A stretch of 64,000 bases of DNA, from NCBI GenBank assembly GCA_903945175.1, contig CAJAUM010000113.1, positions 21,865 through 85,864 of the forward strand, written 5' to 3'. A program made the translations under genes and the position numbers. This DNA is from an uncultured Bacteroidales bacterium (lineage in GTDB: Bacteria > Bacteroidota > Bacteroidia > Bacteroidales > FEN-979). Below the pieces are notes generated by a model. The model was given only the letters and a program-made list of their open reading frames with translations, ran no database searches and was not told where the DNA came from. Positions 18,258-25,684 of this stretch are shown here, in pieces; within the stretch, counting starts at the first letter, position 1; each line of letters starts with the position of its first letter.

Positions 18258-19694
18258 ATGAAAAGAATTGCAGGAATTTTGTTAATCGCAATGATTGGAG
18301 GAGCTGTTTCCCTTGGGCTTTATAAAGCATTTGAAAAGAAACAGGTTTCTTTTAATTCCCGACCGGATGGAATTCCGATCAGGCAGGTGAATTATAATCC
18401 GAGTGCAGCCTTTAATCAGCCTGATTTTGAGGCAGCGGCAGCTATTTCAGTTCACGCTGTGGTGCATATCAAATCTGAGTTTCAGAAAAAAAGCATGGTG
18501 TATGATGATTTCTTTGGCTTTTTCAATTTTGGCGGTCCCCAGCATCCGAAAGAGTATATTTCTCCTTATACAGCAATGGGATCAGGCGTAATTGTTTCTA
18601 CAGATGGCTATATCGTTACCAACAACCATGTAGTGCAGGAAGCTACCAGCATCGTGGTCACCCTGAATGACAAGCGGGTATACAAGGGCACCGTCGTGGG
18701 CACTGATCCCAGCTCAGACCTTGCGCTGATAAAAATTGATGAACAGGGGCTTCCGTTTCTGACCTACGGGAATTCAGATGAGGTTAAAATCGGAGAATGG
18801 GTACTGGCTGTCGGGAACCCATTCAACCTGACTTCAACGGTTACCGCGGGGATCGTCAGCGCGAAAGCACGTAATATCAATATTCTTGGATCACAGGGAG
18901 CCATTGAATCATTTATTCAAACCGATGCTGCAGTTAACTCGGGGAACAGTGGCGGTGCACTTGTGAATACCCGCGGAGAACTGATTGGCATCAATGCAGC
19001 CATTGCTTCCGGAAATGGCTATTATACAGGTTATTCTTTTGCTATACCTGTGAACATTGTGAAGAAGGTAGTTGGAGATCTGATGAAATTCGGGAAGATC
19101 CACCGTGCCTATCTTGGGATATTTTATCGTGAAATAGATGATCAGTTTGCCAAAGAGAAGGGTTTTACCGATCTCAGGGGGATTTATGTGGATGACGTGG
19201 TGGCGGGAGGCCCGGCAGTCGCAGCAGGGGTGAAAAGCGGGGATGTAATTATCAGAATTGACAACCTGCCTGTGAATGGGAAGGCTGAATTGATGGAGTT
19301 GATAGGCCAAAAGAATCCCGGTGATAAGGTGGTTTTGATTATCAGCCGTTCGGGAAAAGAATATGAAATGGCGCTGACCATGCAGAACGAAGAGGCCAGG
19401 ACAGCTAACATGAAAGATGATAAGATCATTTTGCAGGGCGCCGCATTCCAGCCTCTTTCAGATGAAGAGAAGGCTAAATTCAATATTGATTATGGCTTTA
19501 GGATCGCATCGATTGGAAATGGAAAGCTTAAAAGTGCAGGTATCAGCACCGGATTTATCGTCCTTTATGTTGATCGCAAACCATTGCGGACAATCCAGGA
19601 TTTAAAGGAATCGCTTGCGAATCACCAGGGAGGTGTGCTGATTGAAGGCGTTTATCCCAATGGGTTGCGGGCCTATTATGGAATAGGATTATGA
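18258..19694 (+). CDS. degP: DegP/HtrA-family periplasmic serine protease
   Basis: This is a 478-residue protein with an uncleaved or cleavable N-terminal hydrophobic segment ([19 protein letters not shown]). The trypsin-like domain carries His in [10 protein letters not shown] (~124), Asp in [12 protein letters not shown] (~155) and Ser in [11 protein letters not shown] (~231). Two PDZ domains follow (about 285-385 and 395-475; the first contains [12 protein letters not shown]). This is the standard Do-family layout, a periplasmic protease/chaperone for misfolded envelope proteins. A linker with aromatic/Gly residues ([12 protein letters not shown]) is typical of HtrA loop LA. The stop codon overlaps the next start as ATGA, coupling it to the primary sigma factor gene. 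Confidence 0.93.
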   Translation: MKRIAGILLIAMIGGAVSLGLYKAFEKKQVSFNSRPDGIPIRQVNYNPSAAFNQPDFEAAAAISVHAVVHIKSEFQKKSMVYDDFFGFFNFGGPQHPKEYISPYTAMGSGVIVSTDGYIVTNNHVVQEATSIVVTLNDKRVYKGTVVGTDPSSDLALIKIDEQGLPFLTYGNSDEVKIGEWVLAVGNPFNLTSTVTAGIVSAKARNINILGSQGAIESFIQTDAAVNSGNSGGALVNTRGELIGINAAIASGNGYYTGYSFAIPVNIVKKVVGDLMKFGKIHRAYLGIFYREIDDQFAKEKGFTDLRGIYVDDVVAGGPAVAAGVKSGDVIIRIDNLPVNGKAELMELIGQKNPGDKVVLIISRSGKEYEMALTMQNEEARTANMKDDKIILQGAAFQPLSDEEKAKFNIDYGFRIASIGNGKLKSAGISTGFIVLYVDRKPLRTIQDLKESLANHQGGVLIEGVYPNGLRAYYGIGL

Positions 19695-20554
19695 GACAGT
19701 TAAAAATTTCGAAATCAATTACCAACCGCGAAACTGCTTCGCTTGACAGGTATCTTGCTGATATCGGCAGGGAAGACCTGATCACGGCAGAGGAGGAGGT
19801 TTTGCTTGCCCAACGGATCAAGCTGGGCGATCAGGAGGCGCTGGAAAAAATTTGCAAAGCCAATCTGCGTTTTGTCGTTTCTGTTGCAAAGCAGTACCAG
19901 AACCAGGGGCTTGGTTTGCCCGATCTCATCAATGAAGGCAATGTGGGACTGATTAAAGCGGCGCATCGTTTTGATGAGACCAGGGGTTTTAAGTTTATCT
20001 CTTACGCGGTATGGTGGATCCGTCAATCGATTCTGCTGGCCCTGGCAGAACAATCGCGGATTGTACGACTTCCGCTGAACCAGGTCGGAGCGCTGAGTAA
20101 AATGTCGAAAGCCACCATTAAATTGGAACAGCGCTTTGAGCGTCCCCCGTCGAACAGTGAACTGGCTATCGAAATGGAAATTCCAGAATCCAAGGTCCTT
20201 GAAGCCCAGCGGATGTCGAGCCGCATCGTGTCGATGGATGCGCCCATTGACCAGGATGAAGAGACCAAACTGGTGGATGTCTTTGTGAATGAAGATTCAC
20301 CAGGAACTGACGAAAACTTGATCAGGGAATCACTTGCGAAGGAGGTACAACGCTCTTTATCAACACTTGCGGAAAAAGAACGTGAAATCATCAACATGTT
20401 TTACGGAATAGGGGTGCCCCACAGTTATACACTTGATGAAATTGGTTCCATTTTTGACCTGACCCGTGAAAGGGTCCGGCAGATCAAAGAAAAAGCGCTG
20501 CGCAGGCTGAAACACTCTTCACGGAGCAAGTTATTAAAAGCCTATCTGGGATGA
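19691..20554 (+). CDS. rpoD: RNA polymerase primary sigma factor (sigma-70, RpoD/SigA type)
   Basis: This 287-residue sigma-70 factor has regions 1.2 to 4.2 and no region 1.1, the standard form of the Bacteroidota housekeeping sigma (sigma-ABfr). Seen are region 1.2 ([20 protein letters not shown]), region 2 ([33 protein letters not shown] and [16 protein letters not shown], given here as motifs around residues 55-120), region 3 and the helix-turn-helix of region 4.2 ([19 protein letters not shown] near 252). It should recognise the TTTG/TAnnTTTG promoters listed in this window. Its ATG overlaps the degP stop by 4 bp, implying translational coupling between an envelope-stress protease and the main sigma factor. 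Confidence 0.95.
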   Translation: MRQLKISKSITNRETASLDRYLADIGREDLITAEEEVLLAQRIKLGDQEALEKICKANLRFVVSVAKQYQNQGLGLPDLINEGNVGLIKAAHRFDETRGFKFISYAVWWIRQSILLALAEQSRIVRLPLNQVGALSKMSKATIKLEQRFERPPSNSELAIEMEIPESKVLEAQRMSSRIVSMDAPIDQDEETKLVDVFVNEDSPGTDENLIRESLAKEVQRSLSTLAEKEREIINMFYGIGVPHSYTLDEIGSIFDLTRERVRQIKEKALRRLKHSSRSKLLKAYLG

Positions 20555-20626
20555 CCTGTTGTTAACAGCTTGTTGATAAAAGAAATAAAAATAATGGCGC
20601 CAAACATTTCAGGTTGATTTTTTTTG

Positions 20627-20634
20627 TATTTTTG
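20627..20634 (+). promoter_or_regulatory. Bacteroidota -7 box (TATTTTTG)
   Basis: This matches TAnnTTTG. It predicts a transcript starting near 20641, which would exclude the TTG at 20614 as start of the following small ORF and favour the GTG at 20659. Confidence 0.45.
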
Positions 20635-20658
20635 CATCTGTTAAAAATTTATCAATAC

Positions 20659-21027
20659 GTGATCCTCCGCCGCCGAAATAATGTAATTCTTTTACTCTGC
20701 TTTCAGGCCATGGCCGTTGCAATTATCTGCTTCGGATCACTGATTAATTTTCACCAGTATAAAATTTGGGGTAAGCCATTGATCCCCAATTTTATTGGGT
20801 ATAAGCGGGATGTGGAAAAAATTTCCAAGACATTGTCCTTCTCGAAATTTTCTTGTGATAACCAGTGTATTATCAAGGATTTTCAGGGTGGTGATTTCGA
20901 TTTTCCAATCGACATGCCACGCCTGCAATACAGACCTGGGTCTGTTATTTTACTTGCCCTCTTCGAATCAAAACCGGTATCAAACCGGGTTTCCCCTGTT
21001 GGCCTTCGCGGTCCTCCGATTTCCTGA
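20659..21027 (+). CDS. Small hypothetical protein with one membrane segment (doubtful)
   Basis: This ORF has about 122 codons from a GTG start. The product would be basic at the N-terminus (ILRRRNN), followed by a hydrophobic segment (VILLLCFQAMAVAIICFGSL) and a soluble tail with two Cys close together (SCDNQC). I do not recognise a family. A -7 box lies 25 bp upstream. The C-terminal third (SKPVSNRVSPVGLRGPPIS) looks non-conserved, so either the true protein is shorter or the ORF is not expressed. It would be a type II membrane-anchored small protein if real. Confidence 0.3.
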   Translation: MILRRRNNVILLLCFQAMAVAIICFGSLINFHQYKIWGKPLIPNFIGYKRDVEKISKTLSFSKFSCDNQCIIKDFQGGDFDFPIDMPRLQYRPGSVILLALFESKPVSNRVSPVGLRGPPIS

Positions 21028-21060
21028 AAATCTACCGGTAAACTGTGAAACACAGTATGG

Positions 21061-21078
21061 GTGAATTTATAAATTCAC
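21061..21078. promoter_or_regulatory. Perfect 18-bp palindrome upstream of haem-uptake operon (candidate operator)
   Basis: GTGAATTTATAAATTCAC is its own reverse complement over all 18 bases. It lies 90 bp upstream of the first HmuY-like gene. It does not match the classic Fur box, so the regulator is unknown. Confidence 0.55.
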
Positions 21079-21086
21079 TAGTACCG

Positions 21087-21117
21087 CTGTTATCAAATTA
21101 TTGATAAAACGTTAACA
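21087..21117. promoter_or_regulatory. Nested inverted repeat upstream of haem-uptake operon
   Basis: The inner arms are TTATCAA/TTGATAA with a 4-nt spacer (21090-21107), and the outer arms are CTGTTA (21087-21092) and TAACAG (21112-21117). The element lies 51-81 bp before the ATG at 21168 and 9 bp after the 18-bp palindrome, so the two may form one control region. Confidence 0.45.
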
Positions 21118-21167
21118 GTTCGTTTGATTACCCTGTACCAAACAAAATCCAAAAAAAAAATAGTATC

Positions 21168-22448
21168 ATGAAAAGCGTATTTACAACTTTTTCAATCAGT
21201 CTTTTAGTTTTCATTCTCTTGCAATTCTCACAAACTGCAGATGCTCAGGGAACCATGGTTTCAGATTCGATTGTTATGTCAGCCGGTTACGCAAATGAGG
21301 TTTATTACAATCTGGATGGGGGAGAAATCCAGACATCACCCCGCAACCAATGGGATATTGCCTTCAGGACAAAAAAATTGAGCTCCTCAATTCTCACCAA
21401 TGACGGTTCCGGCGTTGTTTTGTATACTTATCCGAAAGCAGATACGACTGGCTGGTCAACGATTGATACAAGTGGATTGTCGGCATGGACACCCATGTTC
21501 AACGATCCAACTGATTGGGAAAACGGCGCTTTTTCTCGCAATGCCACCGGACATCCCGATTATGGCTGGGGAAAATACAATGATGTAACCCACAACCTGG
21601 TCGGAGATTCTGTTTTTATAATCAAGCTGCGTGATGGGAGTTTCAAGAAACTCTGGATAGTCAGAAAATATTCTTCTCTGGATACCTATTTTTTTCGGTA
21701 TGCAAACATTGACGGAACAAATGAACTCTCCTTATCCTGTAACCTGGACGGTTTAACAGATAAGGATTTTATTGGTTTTTCATTTGAAACCAATCTGCTG
21801 GTAACCTATGAACCAGCTTCCCTTTCGTGGGATATCGTATTTACAAAATATATCTCCATCCAGCCAAATGGAACTCCCTACCCAGTGATTGGCATTCTGA
21901 GCAACCAAGGGGTCTCAACCAAGAAATTTCATCCTGTCCCTCTCTCATATAATGACTTTGGCGTGGGGAGCTGGGATTCGACACGATCATCCATCGGCTG
22001 GGACTGGAAGGTGTTTGATAACAATACCTTTGCCTATAAGATTGCCGATTCAACAGTCTATTTCGTGAAAACCACAAGTGGAGATATTTATAAACTCTGC
22101 TTTACTGCCTTTTCCGGCAGCACCAAGGGCATCGTGAAATTTGACCGTATAAAGGCCGCAGGCGCCGGGATGGAAGAACCAAACCCAAATGATATTCAAT
22201 TGAATGTTTATCCGAATCCTGCCATCGACAGGATCAATATACATGTGACCGGTGTTACCGGTAAAGACCTTACGTTTACGCTTACAGATCTGACAGGCCG
22301 ACAACTCCGTGCAGATCGTCCGGGACGCAAGGCTGATGGGCTTAATGCTTATTCAATGGATGTAACCGGGGTGCAACCCGGGGTTTATTTTGTGACCGTT
22401 TCCAACGCAGCAACGAAAACGGTAACCAAAGTAATAATCACCCGTTAG
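21168..22448 (+). CDS. HmuY-like haem-binding protein with T9SS sorting domain
   Basis: This is a 426-residue exported protein. The signal peptide ends around QTADAQ (residue ~27). The body (~30-330) resembles the HmuY family: a repeated beta-rich layout with ANEVYYNLDGGEIQTSPRNQWDIAF near 40-65, GDSVFIIKLRDGSFKKLWI, FFRYANIDG, and a closing GIVKFDRI. HmuY proteins bind haem on the surface and pass it to the receptor HmuR. The C-terminus (~345-426) is a T9SS sorting domain (LNVYPNPAIDRINIHV, QPGVYFVTV). The classic HmuY of Porphyromonas is a lipoprotein, so T9SS export is a variation. The gene starts a three-gene operon with a receptor (2 bp gap) and a lipoprotein HmuY. Confidence 0.78.
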   Translation: MKSVFTTFSISLLVFILLQFSQTADAQGTMVSDSIVMSAGYANEVYYNLDGGEIQTSPRNQWDIAFRTKKLSSSILTNDGSGVVLYTYPKADTTGWSTIDTSGLSAWTPMFNDPTDWENGAFSRNATGHPDYGWGKYNDVTHNLVGDSVFIIKLRDGSFKKLWIVRKYSSLDTYFFRYANIDGTNELSLSCNLDGLTDKDFIGFSFETNLLVTYEPASLSWDIVFTKYISIQPNGTPYPVIGILSNQGVSTKKFHPVPLSYNDFGVGSWDSTRSSIGWDWKVFDNNTFAYKIADSTVYFVKTTSGDIYKLCFTAFSGSTKGIVKFDRIKAAGAGMEEPNPNDIQLNVYPNPAIDRINIHVTGVTGKDLTFTLTDLTGRQLRADRPGRKADGLNAYSMDVTGVQPGVYFVTVSNAATKTVTKVIITR

Positions 22449-22450
22449 GC

Positions 22451-24679
22451 ATGATTAAAGGCCCATTCAGCCTCCTTATCGGACTATTAAGTCTTTTGGC
22501 CGTGGCCCCTGGTTACGGCCAAAAGGCTTTTATAAAGGTTATTGATCAGAAAAGCCATGAACCGGTCGCCTTCGCGCATGTCTGCTTTGAAGGGCTGACC
22601 TCAGGTTCTGCAAAATACAGCCTCACCTCCATCGAAGGCACCGTGGCGAACGAGGTGAAGGAAATTTCAAAAATGGCCATCAGCTATATGGGTTTTGCAA
22701 CCTATGCCGATACCATCCGCCCCGGGCAATCCATTGAAATCCAGCTGCGCCCGAAGGTGCTGAGCATGGATGAAGTGGTTGTTACCGCACAATACACCCC
22801 TGAGCGGGCCGACAAATCAATCTACAAGGTTGAGGTGATCAATGCCCGGCAGATCGACCAGAAGGCGGCTACCAACATGGCCGATCTGCTCAAGGACCAG
22901 ACGACCATGCGGGTAACCCAGGACGGGGTGCTGGGCACAAGCCTTCGCATCCAGGGCATGTCGGGTGAAAATGTCAAATTCCTGCAGGACGGGGTTCCCC
23001 TGATCGGCCGGATGAACGGCAATTTCGACCTGAACCAGATCAACCTGTTCAATGTTGACCATGTCGAGGTGATCGAAGGCCCCATGTCCGTTATCTATGG
23101 CAGCAATGCACTGGCAGGTGTCATCAATATCATCACGAAGGAGAACAAGTCCTCACTGCTGAATGCAACTGCCAATGCCTATACCGAATCGGTCGGGGTT
23201 TACAACTTCGACGCTGCGGTGTCTGTCAATCATAAAAAACACGGTTTTTCGCTCGATGGCGGTCGGAATTTTTTCGGGGGGTATTCACCGGTGGATACCA
23301 GCCGGATCCAGACCTTCAAGCCACGCCGCCAGTATTTCTTTGATGGTTACTATGTTTTTACATCCAATGTGTTGAAATTCAAGGTGAGTGGTGACTATTT
23401 CAATGAACTGCTGATTGACAAGGGTCCGTTTGTTGACCGCTACAATGAGACAGCCTTTGATAATAATTTCACAACAATCAGGTATTCTGGGCGTGCCGAT
23501 GCCTCCATCAAACTGCCGAAGAGCCATTTTATTAACCTGCTAGGTTCATGGTCGGGCTATACCCGTGTACGCGAGACTGTTTTCAAGAACCTGACCACCC
23601 TTTCTGAAAATATTGTTCCGCAGTCGTGGGCGCAGGATACAACCACCATCAATAACCTGATTGCGCGCGGCACATTCGCCCGGAGCAATCCAGACCGGAA
23701 ATTAAATTACCAGGCGGGATTCGACATCAGCATAGAGCGGGGTAAAGGGAAGAAAATTGAGGGTTATTCACAGGAAATCGGCGACTATGCTGCCTTTGTG
23801 AGTGTGAAGTGGGATCCTGTAACAAACCTGTCGATACAGCCTGGACTGAGACTCATCTACAACACCAATTACAATGCACCGCTTGTTTATGCCCTGAGCG
23901 CCAAGTGGAATATCATTGAACCTCTGAATCTGCGGTTTTCCTATTCCCGCGGATTCCGGGCACCTTCGATCAAGGAACTTTACCTTGTTTTCATTGATGT
24001 CAACCATAATGTATTAGGCAACCCTGATCTCAAAGCCGAAAAATCAAATAATTTCAACCTCAACCTGAACTGGACGGTTGAAAAGGCAAAGGTGGCCTGG
24101 TCGATGGATGTGAGCGGCTTCTATAATTTCATTGAGAATGTCATCATGCTGGCGCAAACCGGAGGCAGTCTTGAATATAGCTATGAAAATGTCAGCCGGT
24201 ACAAGAGCTCCGGTGTTCAGATAGGTTGTTCCTATTCTGTGTATCCTGCATTCAAGATGCAGGTTGGAATAGCGGAAACAGGCATCACGGGCAGTCCCGA
24301 TGTTGATCTTCCCTATGATACCTTTAAATGGTCAACGGAGGTAACGGTCAGTCCTTCCTATCGGTTCATAAAGCCCGATGTGACGCTGTCTCTTTATTAT
24401 AAATACTCAGGATCTGCACCTCAGCTGATGTTCGATGAACAGGTATTGACCTGGGGTTGGGTAGATCCCTACAACACCTTGGATTTTACAGCAAGCAAGG
24501 GTTTTTGGAACGGGCGGATACGATTGTCGGGCGGGGTCAAGAATATTTTCAACACCACCACGGTGCCTTCAACCGGGGGAAACGGGGGTGCGCACAGCGG
24601 CGGCAGCGGGAACACGAATGTGGGGTGGGGACGTACGGCTTTTCTGAAATTGTCGGTTCAATTTAACAAATACAAGTGA
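22451..24679 (+). CDS. TonB-dependent receptor, HmuR-like (haem/haemoglobin)
   Basis: This is a 742-residue outer-membrane receptor: signal peptide (GLLSLLAVAPGYGQ), a carboxypeptidase-regulatory-like domain (~25-100), plug (MDEVVVTAQYTPERADKSIY near 107, LRIQGMSGENVKFLQDGVPL, IEGPMSVIYGSNALAGVINI) and a 22-strand barrel. The region GFRAPSIKEL, then FIDVNHNVLGNPDLKAE (~510-540), has the FRAP and NPDL boxes with a His between them, as in HmuR/HemR haem receptors. HmuY-like genes directly before and after it support haem as the cargo. A glycine-rich patch near residue 715 (STGGNGGAHSGGSGNTN) is an unusual periplasmic turn or loop close to the C-terminus. It is translationally coupled to the next gene (TGATG overlap). 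Confidence 0.88.
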   Translation: MIKGPFSLLIGLLSLLAVAPGYGQKAFIKVIDQKSHEPVAFAHVCFEGLTSGSAKYSLTSIEGTVANEVKEISKMAISYMGFATYADTIRPGQSIEIQLRPKVLSMDEVVVTAQYTPERADKSIYKVEVINARQIDQKAATNMADLLKDQTTMRVTQDGVLGTSLRIQGMSGENVKFLQDGVPLIGRMNGNFDLNQINLFNVDHVEVIEGPMSVIYGSNALAGVINIITKENKSSLLNATANAYTESVGVYNFDAAVSVNHKKHGFSLDGGRNFFGGYSPVDTSRIQTFKPRRQYFFDGYYVFTSNVLKFKVSGDYFNELLIDKGPFVDRYNETAFDNNFTTIRYSGRADASIKLPKSHFINLLGSWSGYTRVRETVFKNLTTLSENIVPQSWAQDTTTINNLIARGTFARSNPDRKLNYQAGFDISIERGKGKKIEGYSQEIGDYAAFVSVKWDPVTNLSIQPGLRLIYNTNYNAPLVYALSAKWNIIEPLNLRFSYSRGFRAPSIKELYLVFIDVNHNVLGNPDLKAEKSNNFNLNLNWTVEKAKVAWSMDVSGFYNFIENVIMLAQTGGSLEYSYENVSRYKSSGVQIGCSYSVYPAFKMQVGIAETGITGSPDVDLPYDTFKWSTEVTVSPSYRFIKPDVTLSLYYKYSGSAPQLMFDEQVLTWGWVDPYNTLDFTASKGFWNGRIRLSGGVKNIFNTTTVPSTGGNGGAHSGGSGNTNVGWGRTAFLKLSVQFNKYK

Positions 24680-25680
24680 TGCGCAGAACGTTGTTCTTTT
24701 TCCTTTTACTCCTGGCTGTTTCACTTTCGTCCTGTTTCAAGGAGGATGAAATGGTCACGCCACATCCGGTCGGGGATTTGCAGACCGATACCATTTCGCT
24801 GACTGAAAATTACCTTTACCAGGTATATTTCAGCCTGGATTCGGGTAAAACGGTAAGTTCAAATGTGAGGACGCAGATTGACCTGGGTTTCGACTGCAGT
24901 CCGGGTGGCTGGCAGGTGATCCTCAATACCAGTGATTTTATGAAAGTCGCTGACCTGGGGGAGGTTGTTTTTGGCCAGACTTATGATACGGCCGGGCTGA
25001 AACTCAGCTTTGACAAGTCGGACGGAAACCCCGATTCCAATGCTGTTGGCAGGTGGTTTACCGTTTCGGGCAGCGACACTGTTTCGAATCATCACGTGTA
25101 TGCCGTCAGCCGTGGTCTCGATGAGTTGGGGAACCCGCTGGGTCTGTACCAGGTGATTTTCGACAGCCTCAGTCATGGAAAGTATTTCTTCCGGTATGCC
25201 CCGCTGAGCGGAGGTTCCGGATCAGCCGGAGTTGTTGCAAAGTTACCGGGGACCCATTTCGTCTACTTCAGCCTAAAAACAGGGACGGTCGTCACGGCTG
25301 AACCTCCATTTCAGACGTATGATCTTTTGTTCACCCAGTACACCACCCTGCTGTTTACGGATGAAGGCATTCCATATCCTTACCTGGTCACGGGCGTGCT
25401 GTTGAACAGGAAACTGGTCCAGGTTGCCATGGATTCGGTTACTGATTTCTCCGCCATCACGCGCGATCAGGCCAGGCTGATGACCTATTCATCCGCCCTC
25501 GATGCCATTGGCTGGGAATGGAAATTGTACAATTTCACCACCGGGGTATATACGATCAGGCCAAATCTGAATTATGTCATCCGGGGGATCTCCGGCTTTT
25601 ATTTTAAACTGAGGTTCTCCGGCTTTTACAACAAGGACGGGCTGAAGGGCTATCCCGTGATTGAATATCAGCAGTTATAG
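24679..25680 (+). CDS. HmuY-family lipoprotein
   Basis: This is a 333-residue lipoprotein: leader MRRTLFFFLLLLAVSLSSC with lipobox LSSC and Cys ~19. The body has HmuY-like features (YLYQVYFSLDSGKTV near 48, VRTQIDLGFDC, HVYAVSRGLDELGNPLGLYQ, GIPYPYLVTGVLLNRKL, GWEWKLYNFTTG), paralleling the T9SS HmuY two genes upstream. It would be anchored in the outer membrane as a haem-binding partner of the receptor. ATG at 24679 overlaps the receptor stop by one base; a GTG three bases earlier is possible but less likely. It is convergent with the ZnuD-like receptor gene, only 4 bp apart. Confidence 0.78.
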   Translation: MRRTLFFFLLLLAVSLSSCFKEDEMVTPHPVGDLQTDTISLTENYLYQVYFSLDSGKTVSSNVRTQIDLGFDCSPGGWQVILNTSDFMKVADLGEVVFGQTYDTAGLKLSFDKSDGNPDSNAVGRWFTVSGSDTVSNHHVYAVSRGLDELGNPLGLYQVIFDSLSHGKYFFRYAPLSGGSGSAGVVAKLPGTHFVYFSLKTGTVVTAEPPFQTYDLLFTQYTTLLFTDEGIPYPYLVTGVLLNRKLVQVAMDSVTDFSAITRDQARLMTYSSALDAIGWEWKLYNFTTGVYTIRPNLNYVIRGISGFYFKLRFSGFYNKDGLKGYPVIEYQQL

Positions 25681-25684
25681 CAGT

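Larger units (their letters stand above)
20555..21167. other. 613-bp intergenic stretch with one doubtful small ORF, a -7 box and palindromes
   Basis: Between rpoD and the haem operon there is no clear conserved gene. It contains the motif pair GTTAACAG (20561-20568) and TTGATAAAAG (20572-20581), a -7 box (20627-20634), a doubtful ORF (20659-21027) and two inverted repeats (21061-21078, 21090-21107). TTGATAAAA and GTTAACAG recur in reversed order at 21101-21117. Confidence 0.6.

Noticed and set aside
20561..20585. TTATCAACA-like sequence as a DnaA box or replication origin
   Set aside because: It is a single imperfect match with no box cluster, no dnaA or rpmH neighbour and no AT-rich unwinding repeats.
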